Source of the DNA: Agelas oroides
Lineage: Eukaryota; Porifera; Demospongiae; Agelasida; Agelasidae
Assembly (NCBI GenBank): GCA_949130485.1
Contig: OX422204.1
Coordinates: 3,004,515-3,068,514, forward strand
Length of the DNA stretch: 64,000 nt
Direction of reading: 5' to 3'
The notes beneath the pieces are model-generated. The model had not been told where the DNA came from. It did no database searches and saw nothing but the letters and a program-made list of their open reading frames with translations. The position numbers and the translations under genes are program-made. How positions within the stretch are numbered: the stretch's first letter is position 1; every line of letters starts with the position of its first letter. Shown here one piece after another: positions 42,959 to 55,800 of the stretch.

Positions 42959-43755
42959 TCTCGCAGGTCAGAAGCTGAACCAAAACCAGACTATGAAAGT
43001 AAGAGAGCAAATTGAACAGGAATATTGAACATACAGGCCTATTATCTACATTGGATTTGTATTTGCTTCACAGGTGTCTATACTTCTGCAGGGCTGTAGG
43101 TCACTCTGCTTTCTAAGCTTATTCCACATACATGCTATTCCCACTGGTAGCTTACACAACCAAGAGTCGACTCATCATCGATGATACCATAGATTATATA
43201 GCTCTTACGAGCTATATAATCTATGATGATACATTCTCAAATTGCAGGGTAAATTCCATTTAATGCTCACTGCAGGCGATCATCAATAATTTGTCATTTC
43301 CTTGTTCTTACTGGCTTCTTTCTGGATTTTCCTTCAAATACGCTGTAGGTCTTATCAGTAGCACAAGCGCTCAAATCACGGTTCTTCACACCATAGATAA
43401 TAGAGATAGTGCTCTATTATCACTCAGCAGCTCAGCGATGTCGCGTATGAATCCGGCCTTTTTTGGAGAATACGGAAGTGTACGGAAATTAATTTTAATC
43501 TACGGCTTCTTGGGGTGATTTTATACGCGCGCACACCAACCATTTGTCATCTCCATATCGAGTTCGAGTAGTTGTAGCTAAGTGGAGGAGGAAGGAGTTC
43601 AAGACTTCCTTCCCAGCGACTTTTGCTTCACTTCTGAGCAAAACTAAAGAGCGCATTCGACTCGGTGTCAACTTCTGACACTTGACCGTTCCTTCTCTGA
43701 AGTCCCCCCCCCCCCCCCCTCTTTATTCGACAGTTGACTCACCTCAAGTCTCAGG
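42959..43755. promoter_or_regulatory. CASC3/TAF5 divergent promoter region
   Basis: About 800 bp separate the two start codons, which point away from each other. It holds a hairpin at 43182-43232 (gataccatagattatatagc / gctatataatctatgatgat) and a C-run at 43707-43720 shortly before the TAF5 ATG. No core promoter motif is obvious. Confidence 0.5.
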
Positions 43756-43848
43756 ATGTCCCGACAGCTTCAAGGTTCAGAAGCATCTCCTCCCGACAAG
43801 CAGGCTCTAGCCTCGGTCCTCAAGTATCTTGAAAAGCAGAATCTCAAG
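43756..43848 (+). CDS. TAF5: TAF5 exon 1, LisH start
   Basis: ATG then SRQLQGSEASPPDKQALA, with the first LisH helix ending at KQNLK. Donor aag|gtttgt, phase 0. The LisH lies closer to the N-terminus than in human TAF5, whose long Gly/Ala-rich leader is missing. Confidence 0.9.
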
Positions 43849-46800
43849 GTTTGTGGAAATTGTGCCGAAGGCTTTTATGCCTTGGGTTGGGTAAATTACC
43901 AGTATTTACATGGCGGGGCGGTTTAAAATTAATCCACCGTCCACCCTTTTATCGTTTTACCTGTCCTCTAGCGGTCTAGGGGTAATGGAAAATACTTCAT
44001 ATTTGACTCTCATTTTATCTAAATGTCTTTATACTGGTATGTGTGTACAATATAAGGTGTAGAATGTAGTTGGAACAATGCTGTACTAGTGTGGCATTAA
44101 TTAGCAGCATTGAAATAAAGTGCTGACCATTTATGGCAGTGTAGTAATACTCGTACATTTTGTAGGGCTTTTCAGTGAATTAGTTACAGACTATAGATTT
44201 GCTACCAAGATTGTGTAATTTAAGTTTTGTAGGTACATTTATAGTAAGTAGTTCAGACAGTGGCGGGTAACTAGCAAATATTAATGAGAGAAGACAGAAT
44301 TGTAGGAACGGTGGATGAATAAAAACAAGACTATTCTGATAGTATTTTTAAATGCTTGGGAGTTTCCGATACTGACAGTTTGATCAATTGTAAAGGTGCA
44401 GTATTAGACCCACTGACCTTCACCAACAATGTCGGCTAACTATAGGTCTACAGATATGAAATTACTTGGAATAACCTTGCTTTACCTTATGTATGACGCA
44501 AACCCTCCCCGTTTGCTTTTACTTCAGTGAAAACGTGTTTCTCCCTAAATTCAGCTTGGTATGTTTGTTTGCTGCTAAGGGGTACATGTACTCATTACAA
44601 AGGGTTATTATTGTTGTGTAATTGTTGTTTCCAATGAAAGAAGCTAAGTTGCTAACACAGATGCCTTACAATGTAATATACATAATTTACTTAAGATCTC
44701 AGCCCAAAACTATAACATAATATGTCTAATCGAGTTGTAATTGTGTCAGTGTCCCAGTTATTGTATGCCTGAGAAAGGCCCAAAATGTACATGTAGCATG
44801 CGACATCTGTCCCGAATCCATGAAAGTAATCTCTCCATTAATTAGACATATGTACATACACTTACCTATGTAGGATATGTAAAATGTGGTCTAGATATTA
44901 TACACCGTGTCACCCACTGGGTATAATGTGTTTCAGCCAATACCAGGCTTTTATCATGACTGCACTGGGGTGACTAGGAGATGGGGCCCATCATGACTGC
45001 ACTGGGGTGACTAGGAGATGGGGCCCATCATGTGAATCACTAAGGGTGCCCAGTGGTGGACTTATCCTGTTGGTTGAAGTGAAACGCATCTTTTTGCATC
45101 ATACTGACAACCTTTATGACTTGCGGGTATAGCTGGAAAAACACATTGTCTATGTTAGGTGTGGTCCAATTCACCATTGATAATGGGAATTTGCATAGCA
45201 GCCTTCCATTAATCTCCTAGCCATAGCATATCATTTTTGTATGGAGAAGGAGTGATGAGCTATATTCTGGCTCTTCCAGTTGCTTATTTTAATCAGCTGC
45301 CATTGTGCATGCTATTGCTTCTTGCTTTGGTGGGATTCTGTGCAGTCCTACACCTGCTCACGCAAGTCTTCCTTGTCCGATATTCAGCTGTCAGTTTTTG
45401 TCAGGGTGGAGAGAGTTGTTACTAGCACAGCTCAAGGGCTCTTAATCTGATGGTTGCCATGGTATCATTAGTCTAGAGTATTGGAATGATCCTGATTTCA
45501 TTGCACCTGCTGTGGATTAGTTGATACCTTCACAGCAAAACTATTGTCACTAGCAGTTTAAAAACATAGCTGGCCATTTTCTTGTCACTACAAAACTGTA
45601 GCGTATTGAGCAATCAGTGGACTTAGACCTCACTGAAGAACTTGAGTGTACCAAAGTGTTTTGGCCAAAACCAGACCACTTAAGCTGTGCTGGGGTGACT
45701 GGGGTGGTGGTGATTTTGATTGTAAAACTCATTACCTAGCTAGGATTGTAGTCAACAGTCTTACTTGTAACCAATTAATTATTCTAGCCTTAGTCTCTTC
45801 CCAATTCTCATCTAGCACATACATGAATGTCATTTCCAATAACAGACTGAGAAAACGATACTGAAAGCCATCTGCGTTCGGGTTGGTTTTGTGTCGGAAA
45901 CCAAGACTAGCCTTAGTACAGTGACCTGTCTGTCTGTAGGTGTTTCGCAGTACTGGAAGCCTGTGGATGTACAGTGCTCCAAAGCAAAAGAGCATAACTT
46001 TCAATTTTGGAAACATTTAGCTGCAGTGGTTTGATACAAACATCTAATGTGTTTACAAAGTACATAAAAGGAATGGCTCAACACTTGTTATGCTTCCCCT
46101 AAATTAATTAAGTGTCACGTGATGTCTCTTCATCAATATGGCTGCCAACAGTCAGCCCATTCAGAAAAAGTGTTTAGCATAGTTTAGCCCTGCAGAGTAT
46201 GAAAGTTTACAGTTTCTCGTGGTAGAGAGCACATTGCTGACAATACTGTTTGACTCCCAGGACCCACTTCCTGGTTGCTGGGTGATAAAGGAAGTTGTGA
46301 GTTGGCTCTGAGAAGAACCAGTTGTAGTTGAGCTTGCCAAGTTTTCCGCAAAGCCTAGTTAACCGAACTTCTAGCTAATACTCAGTTAGAATATGATAAC
46401 TTCTAGCTGGCTGATGGTTTGTTGGCAGGTGACATCACAAATTATCCGTGATGTCACAGCGGCTCTTCTTAAGTATGGCAAGTATATAAAACTCGCAGCA
46501 CAGGCCGTGTACGTGCAAATAACGATGATTTGTACCGTTTATGTGTAAATGAAAGGCACTGAAGTGCCAAACCCTCGGCGCAGCAGTGTATGTGACTGTA
46601 CTTGTGTGTTAACTAGAATCGATCACTGTCTCGTGAACAATAGTATCATGATGTTTGCTCTCGAGTTGATATGGCATGATATCAATTCATTCCTAACTGT
46701 CTGTCCTCGAATCTGTTCTGACAGCTAGGCATTTGGGCCTCATATTAACACAGTGCAGACTCTCTCATGCTTGCCATGTGCATTGTTTTGTTCCTGCCTA

Positions 46801-49800
46801 TGCAAAGTTCGCTCACGAGTTTATGACGCTCTACAGGCCTTGTGCAACTTATCTTTAGCTTTCCTAGCTAATTTCACACTATCTGATTCTACTGCTCTCA
46901 TACGTTTCATAGCTTTCTCTCGCAAATTACAGCGTTCACATGTCTTCCGTCTTACAGGTACAGCAGGTTTACAGTGCGGGCATACCTTTGTTGGAGGCAT
47001 ACCAATGGCCAATAATCGAACTCGCAAAGAACGTCTCTCCCAAGTGAGAACAAAATGGCCGCTAGCCACGTGGTCCAGATTCATACACATGCGCGTTTTC
47101 CGCGGAGTAAAAAATGGCCGACTTATCATGTTGGCCGTACCAACAGGAAACGCTCTAGCTTCGCAACGAAGCATTTTCAGAGAAAATCGCTTAAAATTTT
47201 CGACCTTCATCCGCCACTGAGAAGGTTAGTATCGTTTGTGGCACGAATAATCACGTGAAAAGTGAGATGTTGAGTAACAGACACACACACACACAGACCA
47301 AGTACTGTAACCCTCGCTGCGCATGCGCGCCGAGGGTTAATAAGATGATAGGAGAGGGCTTTACTATATAATTTTTAAAATTTCAAAAAGTTTTACTCTC
47401 CTGCTTTGGAGCACTGTAGACAAAACTAGCCTCGTTCCCAGGCCTTCCCTGGCTCCAGTTTTTGATCGCTTGCAGTATGCAAAAACGGAGGGAGAAGGCC
47501 TGGTGAATCTTACCACGTGATCTGCGGCACAGGCGTCACATGTCGTCACGCTCTTATATGTATAGCCATGCTGGGAGAAGACCGATCTTGCGTTCTGTAC
47601 TAGCTACGAAGACGAGACAAGCGCTGACGGAGAACAACATCAAGCGTAAAAAACATATCTGAGCTAGAAGGAATAGCTCCGAAGGGTTGCCGAACGACAT
47701 GCGTGAAATATCTGCAGTGACAAAATTTAGCTAACGTAGCGAAAAAGCAGCCGCTTTTTGGATTTGCAACGCTTGCAGCGGAACCATCCTTCAGCGGTTC
47801 TGCTTCAGACTCTGGTATGTTCTAGAGGTAGGACTTGTCTTTCGGCTAGAACTTGTCTTGTTTCTCTAGCTTCTCTGTAGCTGGAGATATAAATGTGAAT
47901 ATGTCTTCGTGTCTAGAACCTGTGACGTCATGTGTGCCGCGGATCACGTGGTAAGATTCACCAGGCCTTCTCCCTCCGTTTTTGCATACTGCAAGCGATC
48001 AAAAACTGGAGCCGGGGAAGGCCTGGGAACGAGGCTAGACAAAACTGGTTTGTCGCTTTATTATAGCTTGATGTTTACATTTGACTGATCCTTGCGCATG
48101 GATTCAAGGCGACATTTTGGACCACACTATGTCTTCAGTTGTAACAAAACGATGCCTTTTACTACTGAAGTGGCAAACACAACAAGGGTGGAGGGAGGGT
48201 AGACGCCATTCTGTGCTGCTCTCTTGTTAAAGGCTCCCTTGTTTTTGTGGCATTGCGGCAGTTGAGAAGCTGATGAGAGGCTGATAAAGGCTAAGGTCTG
48301 ACTTCTGGTTTTTGGAGATGGGCGGGTTGTTTCTAAGGATTCTTAACAATTTGTTGGCTTCTGTGTGTCCATTCTTTGAGTGTGTGTTGTGTGTTACCAT
48401 GGAAACTGCACATAATCGGTTTCCTTGTGTGTCACTTCCTCTTAATTTCTTGGTTATTAGACAGTGGGATATTGCCCAACACAAAAGTTTGTTGGTATGT
48501 GCCCTAGTTTCTCAGCACCCCTTGGTTGCACTGCCTATAGACCTTATGCAATACCTCAGGTAACCAAATGTGAAACGGACAGTGGACGGAAATCCGGATA
48601 CTACGCCACCATTTTGAGTGGCAAGGAAGACCGCGGTCAATGGAGCGTAAGTACAGCGAAGTACTTTGCAAGCTCACTGCATCCATGATGCATGCAGGAA
48701 ACTTATTCCCTTTGGTGAGCTTTAGGTCCTGTTGTGATCCTTTACATTGTGGGTAGAAATGTAAAATCACTTCTTGTGCTGTTTTTCCAAGCAGTCAGAA
48801 CTTATGATTGACGATTAACTCAGATTTCACTCAACCTCTTTCACCATCAAAGTATGCACTTGTGTAGGTGACTACTAACTACCACATCACTCATGACCAA
48901 GCTTGATGGATTTAGCACATGGCTATGTCAGTTGAGCACTATCTCTGATTCTCCTAGGGAAGTATTTGTGGGGATGGTTGTTCCCAGGCCATTTCCGTTT
49001 CTTGTTTCTCAGCTTGTGTTGCATGGGAGAGAAAGCAGGGTGAGAAATAGGGAAGGCAGTGGGGCTCCTATCATGTGAGGATGTCAGGTGGACAAAAGAT
49101 GGACGTGTGCAGGAGAGGTTGGCCCAATTTCTCAAATTGTGCACGAAGTTATTCAGTGTTCCACCGCTTATCGTGATTCTAGATCTTATTGGCAAACTAA
49201 GACAAGAAAAAAACTCACATGCTTCTGTGTACAAATTGGCAGTTGGGTCCCTCCCATCCACCATGTGACAAGTGCTCTCGGGCTTCTCCTATTTGTATTG
49301 GCCTGTCGAAACTTCTGAGATCTAGGGACAGTCCTGGATCGAAAATATGTCGTGTATTTTAAGCATGTTGCTAATTTGGATACAGTGCTTCAAAATATAA
49401 TGGGAATAATATTCATTTTTTATTTCAAATTACCACACCTGTGTGTTTTACCATAACAAACATATTCTAACTTTCCAGACAATTATTATGACACAGTGGC
49501 TGAGATCATTGCTTTACTGAGGTAGCATGGTAGTGGTTCTTACAATTTAGTGGTTAAAAATACGCCCTATTCCTTCTACCTTTAAATGGCTCACTCAAGT
49601 GTGGCAGTTTGACATCATCTCTCTCAACACTTGGAGCACTTGACCTTGGCTGAAATGAAGACAGTTTTATTACTGATAAAGTAATACAGGGGTTGATAGT
49701 CATAGTTTCAGCCGGCAGCTCAAGCCGGGTCCTGAGTTTGGTTTCTGGCTACTACCGGCTTTTTCCTCCTCACATAGCATCAAACATGTCCTTATTATCT

Positions 49801-52800
49801 CTCTTCTCCTACTGTAGGAAACGGCCCAGGCTTTGAAGAGAGAGCTAGGGATCCACAGTGAGGCTCAGCTTGAGCAGCTTGGATCTAGCTCTGCCTCCAT
49901 CCCTGCCACCAGCCATAGGTGAGTGCTTTAGAGCTATTGATGCCTGTCAAATGTACAGTGGGGAAATTTAATCATGGAGAGTTGCCTTTCTGGAATCCTT
50001 AGTGATCTTCGACGATTTAGTTGAAACTTCCTAACTCGGGTACATTTTTATGGTCCAAGGAAATTTTATACTACAACAGAAAACAAATGCAAAGCTAAGG
50101 TTTCTCAACAAACCAACAAGAACCAGCAAAATCCTTCTAGTAAAATAGTTTCACATGCCATAATTTGGAGGGCAAGGTTTCGGCAATAAGTGATCGGTGA
50201 AAATTAATCTGGTGAGTTTATTGCAAAACTACACTATTAGGTTTGGTTGAAATTCTCCATGGCAAAATATTCACATTACATCTCTGCATTGTTTGCATAG
50301 AAGTCACTTCTCTTTGTCTTTTAACCCGTTTCACAACAGACACAACATTGAGCCTGCAAAATATGAAGAATCTTACTCTAGGTGAGAATGTGTTTTTGTC
50401 ATACTATGTACAAGCTTGGGTGGGGTTGTCCACAAGAGTGAAGTCACATGTAGCTGTGTTCAACTTCCAATGTGTGTTTACATAGTTGCTTAGCAACCCT
50501 CATTGTAGTGTTCATGTAATCTCATTCCCAAGCCGCCACATGAAATCTGTTATGTGACTGTTGCTTGCTGAAAACAGCTCTCCTAGTTACTTGTAACACT
50601 GCAGCAGTTTTGAATGAGTTCAGGAGACATTACTACTAGATGGAGTTAATTTTACCAGGCTTCCTATAGCCAATGTAATTGTGAGCAAAGTGGGAAGGCT
50701 GAGAATAAAGCTAATTATAATGTGGGGGTGAGGGTGATGAGACCTCTCAAGGTGGACTGGGAGCAAGGCTGGTGTTCATGGTTGGGCTGTATGTAGTATA
50801 TAATGATACCCTCATTCCCAGGCTTCCAGATGAAGGAGGAAGAAGAAACCAACTTAATCATGTAGAGTGGGCACCCAAAATTGAGCATGCATGTGCTTCC
50901 CACAAAGTCTGAGTATCAACACTTTTAAGACTACGACAGTATTTCGTTAGATACATGAAAGTCGGCTATTGTATGTGTTGTACTTTGATTCCATCACTGC
51001 TTGAAGCGTCGTATTGCTGAACTGACCATTGTTGGGACACACATGTGCTTTGTAGACTGATCAGATACAGGCATCTCACAGATACAGGCATCTCACAGAT
51101 ACAGGCATCTCACAGATACAGGCATCTCACAGATATCAGCATCATTCGAAGCTCTAGATTCTGAAATCCTACCAATGCCATTCAACCCTTGGGTCACTTA
51201 GGCTGTAGGGCTGCTTCAACTTGGAGCAGGATGACGGAGAAGCTAGTACCTGCACTCTGACTACAATCCTGCTCAACCTTCATGAAGCATCTTTGAGGCA
51301 CTTCTACTTGTGCTTATCATTACCAAAGAGAAAAAGGCATTTAAGGCTGTCGAGGTACGTAGGAACGTGGTTATATTTTGTGAAGAACTATGCGTAGTCA
51401 CGCGCACTCAAAAACGTGTCCAACCTCTTCTGGTGTGGCAATGACTGACTTTCATCCAAGTGTAACCAGGATACTGGTCTTGCCCTTCCCTTATAAGTTA
51501 TAATCCCTCCCTTGGGTGTTCTGACACTATGTGTAAGACCACCCTCCGGATGACTACCAAGGTTTCAGGTTGCTAGTTGAACTGCTCAAGTGCCATATGC
51601 AAGGTACACTCGTTTAACCCTTGAAATGCGGAAGTAGTTATTAGTTATTAATGTAGAAGTAGTTATTAATCACAGTTTATTAATGTGGGAAATTTTCAGT
51701 ATTAGTGTTATCAATCTGAAGATCAATGTGGCAAGTGTTGCTACATGTACGTAGCTAGCCTTGGGCTGGTGTGATTTGTGTAAGCTAAGAGCATGTTTGA
51801 AGCCATTTTCTACCGCCATACATTGTAGCTTCTAGCAACTGGAAACGGTACCAATTTTCCCTCTTGATACAGCGTTGAGACAAATTAAGCTGATTTTCAA
51901 GTTATTTGAAGGCATCGTAAGTAAGAACCTCACTGTTTGCTCCCTCTGTTCGATAGAAAGCTTCGTGTTTGGTAGCCCTCGTCAAAATTTATGATCACTC
52001 ACAAACTAGTACCACCGCTTCCTGACTTTCCTGATGTAAGTGGTAAGGTGTGGGCTAGACTTATTAGTACTAAACAGTCAGGGTTTACCCTAAAATCTCG
52101 TGTGTGCCCGCGTGCGTCACAAATATGTGACAACCGCAGTTCAAGGGTTAAACTACCACTAATTATTTAATTGTTACACAAGCTGGCTTGGGTGAACAGT
52201 TAAATTTGATTAGTGTTTGTTTTACACAAGTAGACTTTGCACTTGCTGCTTAGACAGTTTGACAAGCAACCTGTAACACGACTTATCTAGACAACAACAA
52301 TGAGCTATGGGCAAAATTCTTATGTGTTGTCTAGGTACTGGGCAGATTGCAAAATTCTTATGTGTTGTCTAGGTACTGGGCTAGCCTCGTTCCCAGGCTC
52401 TCCCCTCGCCCCGACGAAAAATATAAACGGAGGGAGAGAGCCTGGGACCGATTCGCACGTGATGCCGCGGCACGACGACTTTGCACTAACCATTAAATAA
52501 CCTGAAACGTCACTCACGTGAAGACCGCGAAGGAGCCGCGAAGCTCTCTCAGCTCAGCAGTTTGTTACTACAACTCGTTTATTGTTGTGTAGCTATGTTG
52601 GAGCTTTAAAATGTGGTTGTGAGTTTATTTTGTACGCCAGAGTGTAGCGCTAGCCAACTAAAGTCTTTCTTCATAGCCTCGTAGCAATTTTTTTTAAAGC
52701 GGAACATGGTAACAGTAAATAGGCAAAGTTTTTCCTACGTACTGGGTACTTCTCCGCCGTCGCTGCTGTTTGACCCGTGCCGAGGTCTCACCGATGCAGT

Positions 52801-55800
52801 CACAGCTCAGTTATTTCAGTAGCTGTTCGAGTCAGCCAATCACGTGGCTGCATAATTGCGTCACGACTTTTGTAATCATTGCTATGACGTCTACGTGCCG
52901 CGGCATCACGTGCGAATCGGTCCCAGGCTCTCTCCCTCCGTTTATATTTTTCGTCGGGGCGAGGGGAGAGCCTGGGAACAAGGCTAGTACTGGGCAGATT
53001 GCAAAATTCTTGCAACAAGCTAGCTGAACAGTTGAAACCACAATGATTTACCACTTATAAATCTGATTATCTTCCCCCCTCCCCCTCCACCATTCCTCTT
53101 GGTTCATGCACAGTAAATTGTTTGTGGTTACCACTTTCAGCTATGCAAGACTTTGCTGTGATATTTTGAGTTTACTTGTGGTTTGTAAGGCCTCTACCTG
53201 GTTGCATCCAGCAGGATTCCCAAGTCCAAAAGGGAACTTATGACCACACCTCTCTGGTTGCATTTAGCCCCTTTAGCAGTGTTGACCTTGCAAAATTAGA
53301 TCCAGCTAAGCCAAAACCACAAACCAATTAGGAATCAGTACTATGAACTATATAGCCCATTCCTGCAGGTTAGCTACCTGTTCTTGTTGATCTTGCAAAA
53401 TTGAGTACTGGCTAAAACAAAACCACAAAGTAGATTAGGTGGAGGCATGCTTTTGTACCATTTTCAATAGTACAGTGGATTGCAGTTCTAAGTCACCCAC
53501 ATATTCTGTGGATCTTCCATCGAAACTGTTCTTCAAGGAAACACACCTGCTAAACATGTCGCTTTGTTTCCGAATCTCAGCAGCATAACCTTTGTGCACG
53601 TTGTGCAGTTTGTGTAAGTCCTCTCTTGCCGAACAGTTTCCATGAAAACTGACGCGATACGTTCAAATGGAACTGCAATTTGTGGGTACCTCTTAGTCTC
53701 ATGCCCAGACCCCACCCGAGAGGGAGGGTCTGGTGACATTCGGCTGATTCCTCGGGCAGTATTATAAATTCCTTGCTGTATGCATAGTTGAGAACTGATA
53801 GCTAAATTACTTGCCTAAAAAGTGCTGTGTCATGTGCTGAAGCAGCCAAGAATCTCCGGTGTTGCACTACAGATTTGTGTTTTTTGCAATGTGATTGGCG
53901 GACAGAAAATTCTCCCCATCAACGTTAATGAAGCCCATGGGATCAACCGAACGTCACCAGACCCTCTCCTCTTGGCTGGGGCCTGGGCACGCGACTAGAT
54001 CTTGCTAGGCTCTATATTTAGAGGTTAGCTAGTGGCTGCTAAAAATGTGTGGGTTTTGGGTTGGATCCAAAGGGCACATTGTTGGTTTTGAAGCACACCC
54101 AAAGGCCACATTAGAAGCCCCCAAGGGCACAGTGCCCTTGGGGATGATAGGCCTGGCAATGCCTCTTGAGTAGTGCAGCATCCAGTTGAATAGCTGTTTA
54201 TTTTTAGATTATGCCACACTTCCAAATATTTTTGCAAGTTAGACTCGTTCCCAGGCCCCACCCAGAAAAGCAGAATGAGTCTGGTACATAATTTCATGTG
54301 AGCATGACATAACATATGGACAAATGGCCAACATCTTCAACACACATAGTTTGACTACCTAGATATTTAACACTTGGTGTGAAATACACGGAAGCAAAGG
54401 GGCGGCAAGAAGCAAGAAAGGCCTTGGGTTTATTCATCACGGGAAATTATGTCAAAGTGGACACAAAATGGATCTAGGAGGGGATGCCCCAAGTTCAAAT
54501 AACTCACTAGACTTCATGGTTTGAGTGATCTGTAGATGGTTTTCATGGGGCGTGGCTTCGCTTCCGGAGGGCAAGAGTCGTTTTAGTGCAGCTGTGTGCA
54601 AAATACAGGCTAGTAAGCACTACATCAAGTCCTTACCATTAGTAACGAAATATAAAAGAAGCTGCTTCTCTCAAGGTGCAAGGTCTGCTCTACAGCTGCC
54701 TCTTGATCGCGCGTTTGCCCTCTGGAAGTAAGACGCTTAATTGACATTTGGAAACCATCTATTGCTAGCCAGGACATCAGACGCCCTTGTAATTGAGGCC
54801 ACTTGACTTAAACAGTATAAAACTTGCTTTTAACTTAGTGAGTGAAAACAATTTCCTTTCCTATGTCCATTGCATAATATATTGTACACCTGATTAATAA
54901 ACCCAGGCCTTCCACTTTTTGCCGCTCTTCCAATTTTGCGTATTATTGTGGGCACAAATCGAAGAATAAGCCTAGGAATGAAGCTACCAGAACTCCAGAC
55001 TTGGAAACTCCTAATCTCAGAAATTCCTTGGTCTAAATCCGGCTAGGAATGTACTCATTGTTTTTGTTTCTGAAATTAGATATTTTTGTCGTGCCAAGCC
55101 ACACACGTTATTATGTTAATATGTAGCACTTGAGTGAACTTTTTGTGAACTGCCATGCATGGTTACACACTATAATGACTCTTGGCACCAGATTACATAT
55201 TTTGACATAGGCTGCTGTCTTTGAACTATAAATGTTCCTATCCCCCCACACTGTTGTCCTTTATATGGTGAATTGTACCGTCTCTGTTTTATGTGCTATG
55301 TCTATGCTTCATGGCACAGTGTCTGTGTACTGTCATATTTCCTTGATCAGACGTCGTCCTTGAATATCCACCGCCCTTGAATGGTAGCTGCATAATTAGA
55401 AGCTCTGTGAGAAGTAAATGCTGCCCTTGAATAGTACTTGCAGCTAGTATACAATGCACGCGATTGTGAGAACGAATTATTGCCAATGACCATCACCGAG
55501 CTAACGCTAGGGCTGTTTGTGTTTTACGACTTGTTTTCACAGCTGACAGCAGGACTGAGAGCCTGCATGTACTACTGCCGCTGTTTATCACATTGTGGTT
55601 AGCTACAGAAAAGTCGAGTGTCTGCCAGTTGCATAAATTGCTCCATAGTTCTAGGTCTAGCTGGATCATGTACCTTTGCCAGTCGTCATTGATATCCACA
55701 AACTTTCCAATGGAATAGATGTCACCCACGATTAGTAGCAGAACAAAAATGAACAGCCAAAAAAGTAGCTGTGGTGTCTGATCGAGGAAATACAGTATGT

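Larger units (their letters stand above)
43849..49817 (+). other. TAF5 intron 1
   Basis: About 6 kb without a supported exon. It contains a tandem 40-bp unit at 44960-45030 (catcatgactgcactggggtg), a zinc-ribbon-like ORF on the minus strand at 46821-47210 and a 611-bp hAT-like element at 47427-48037. Confidence 0.6.
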
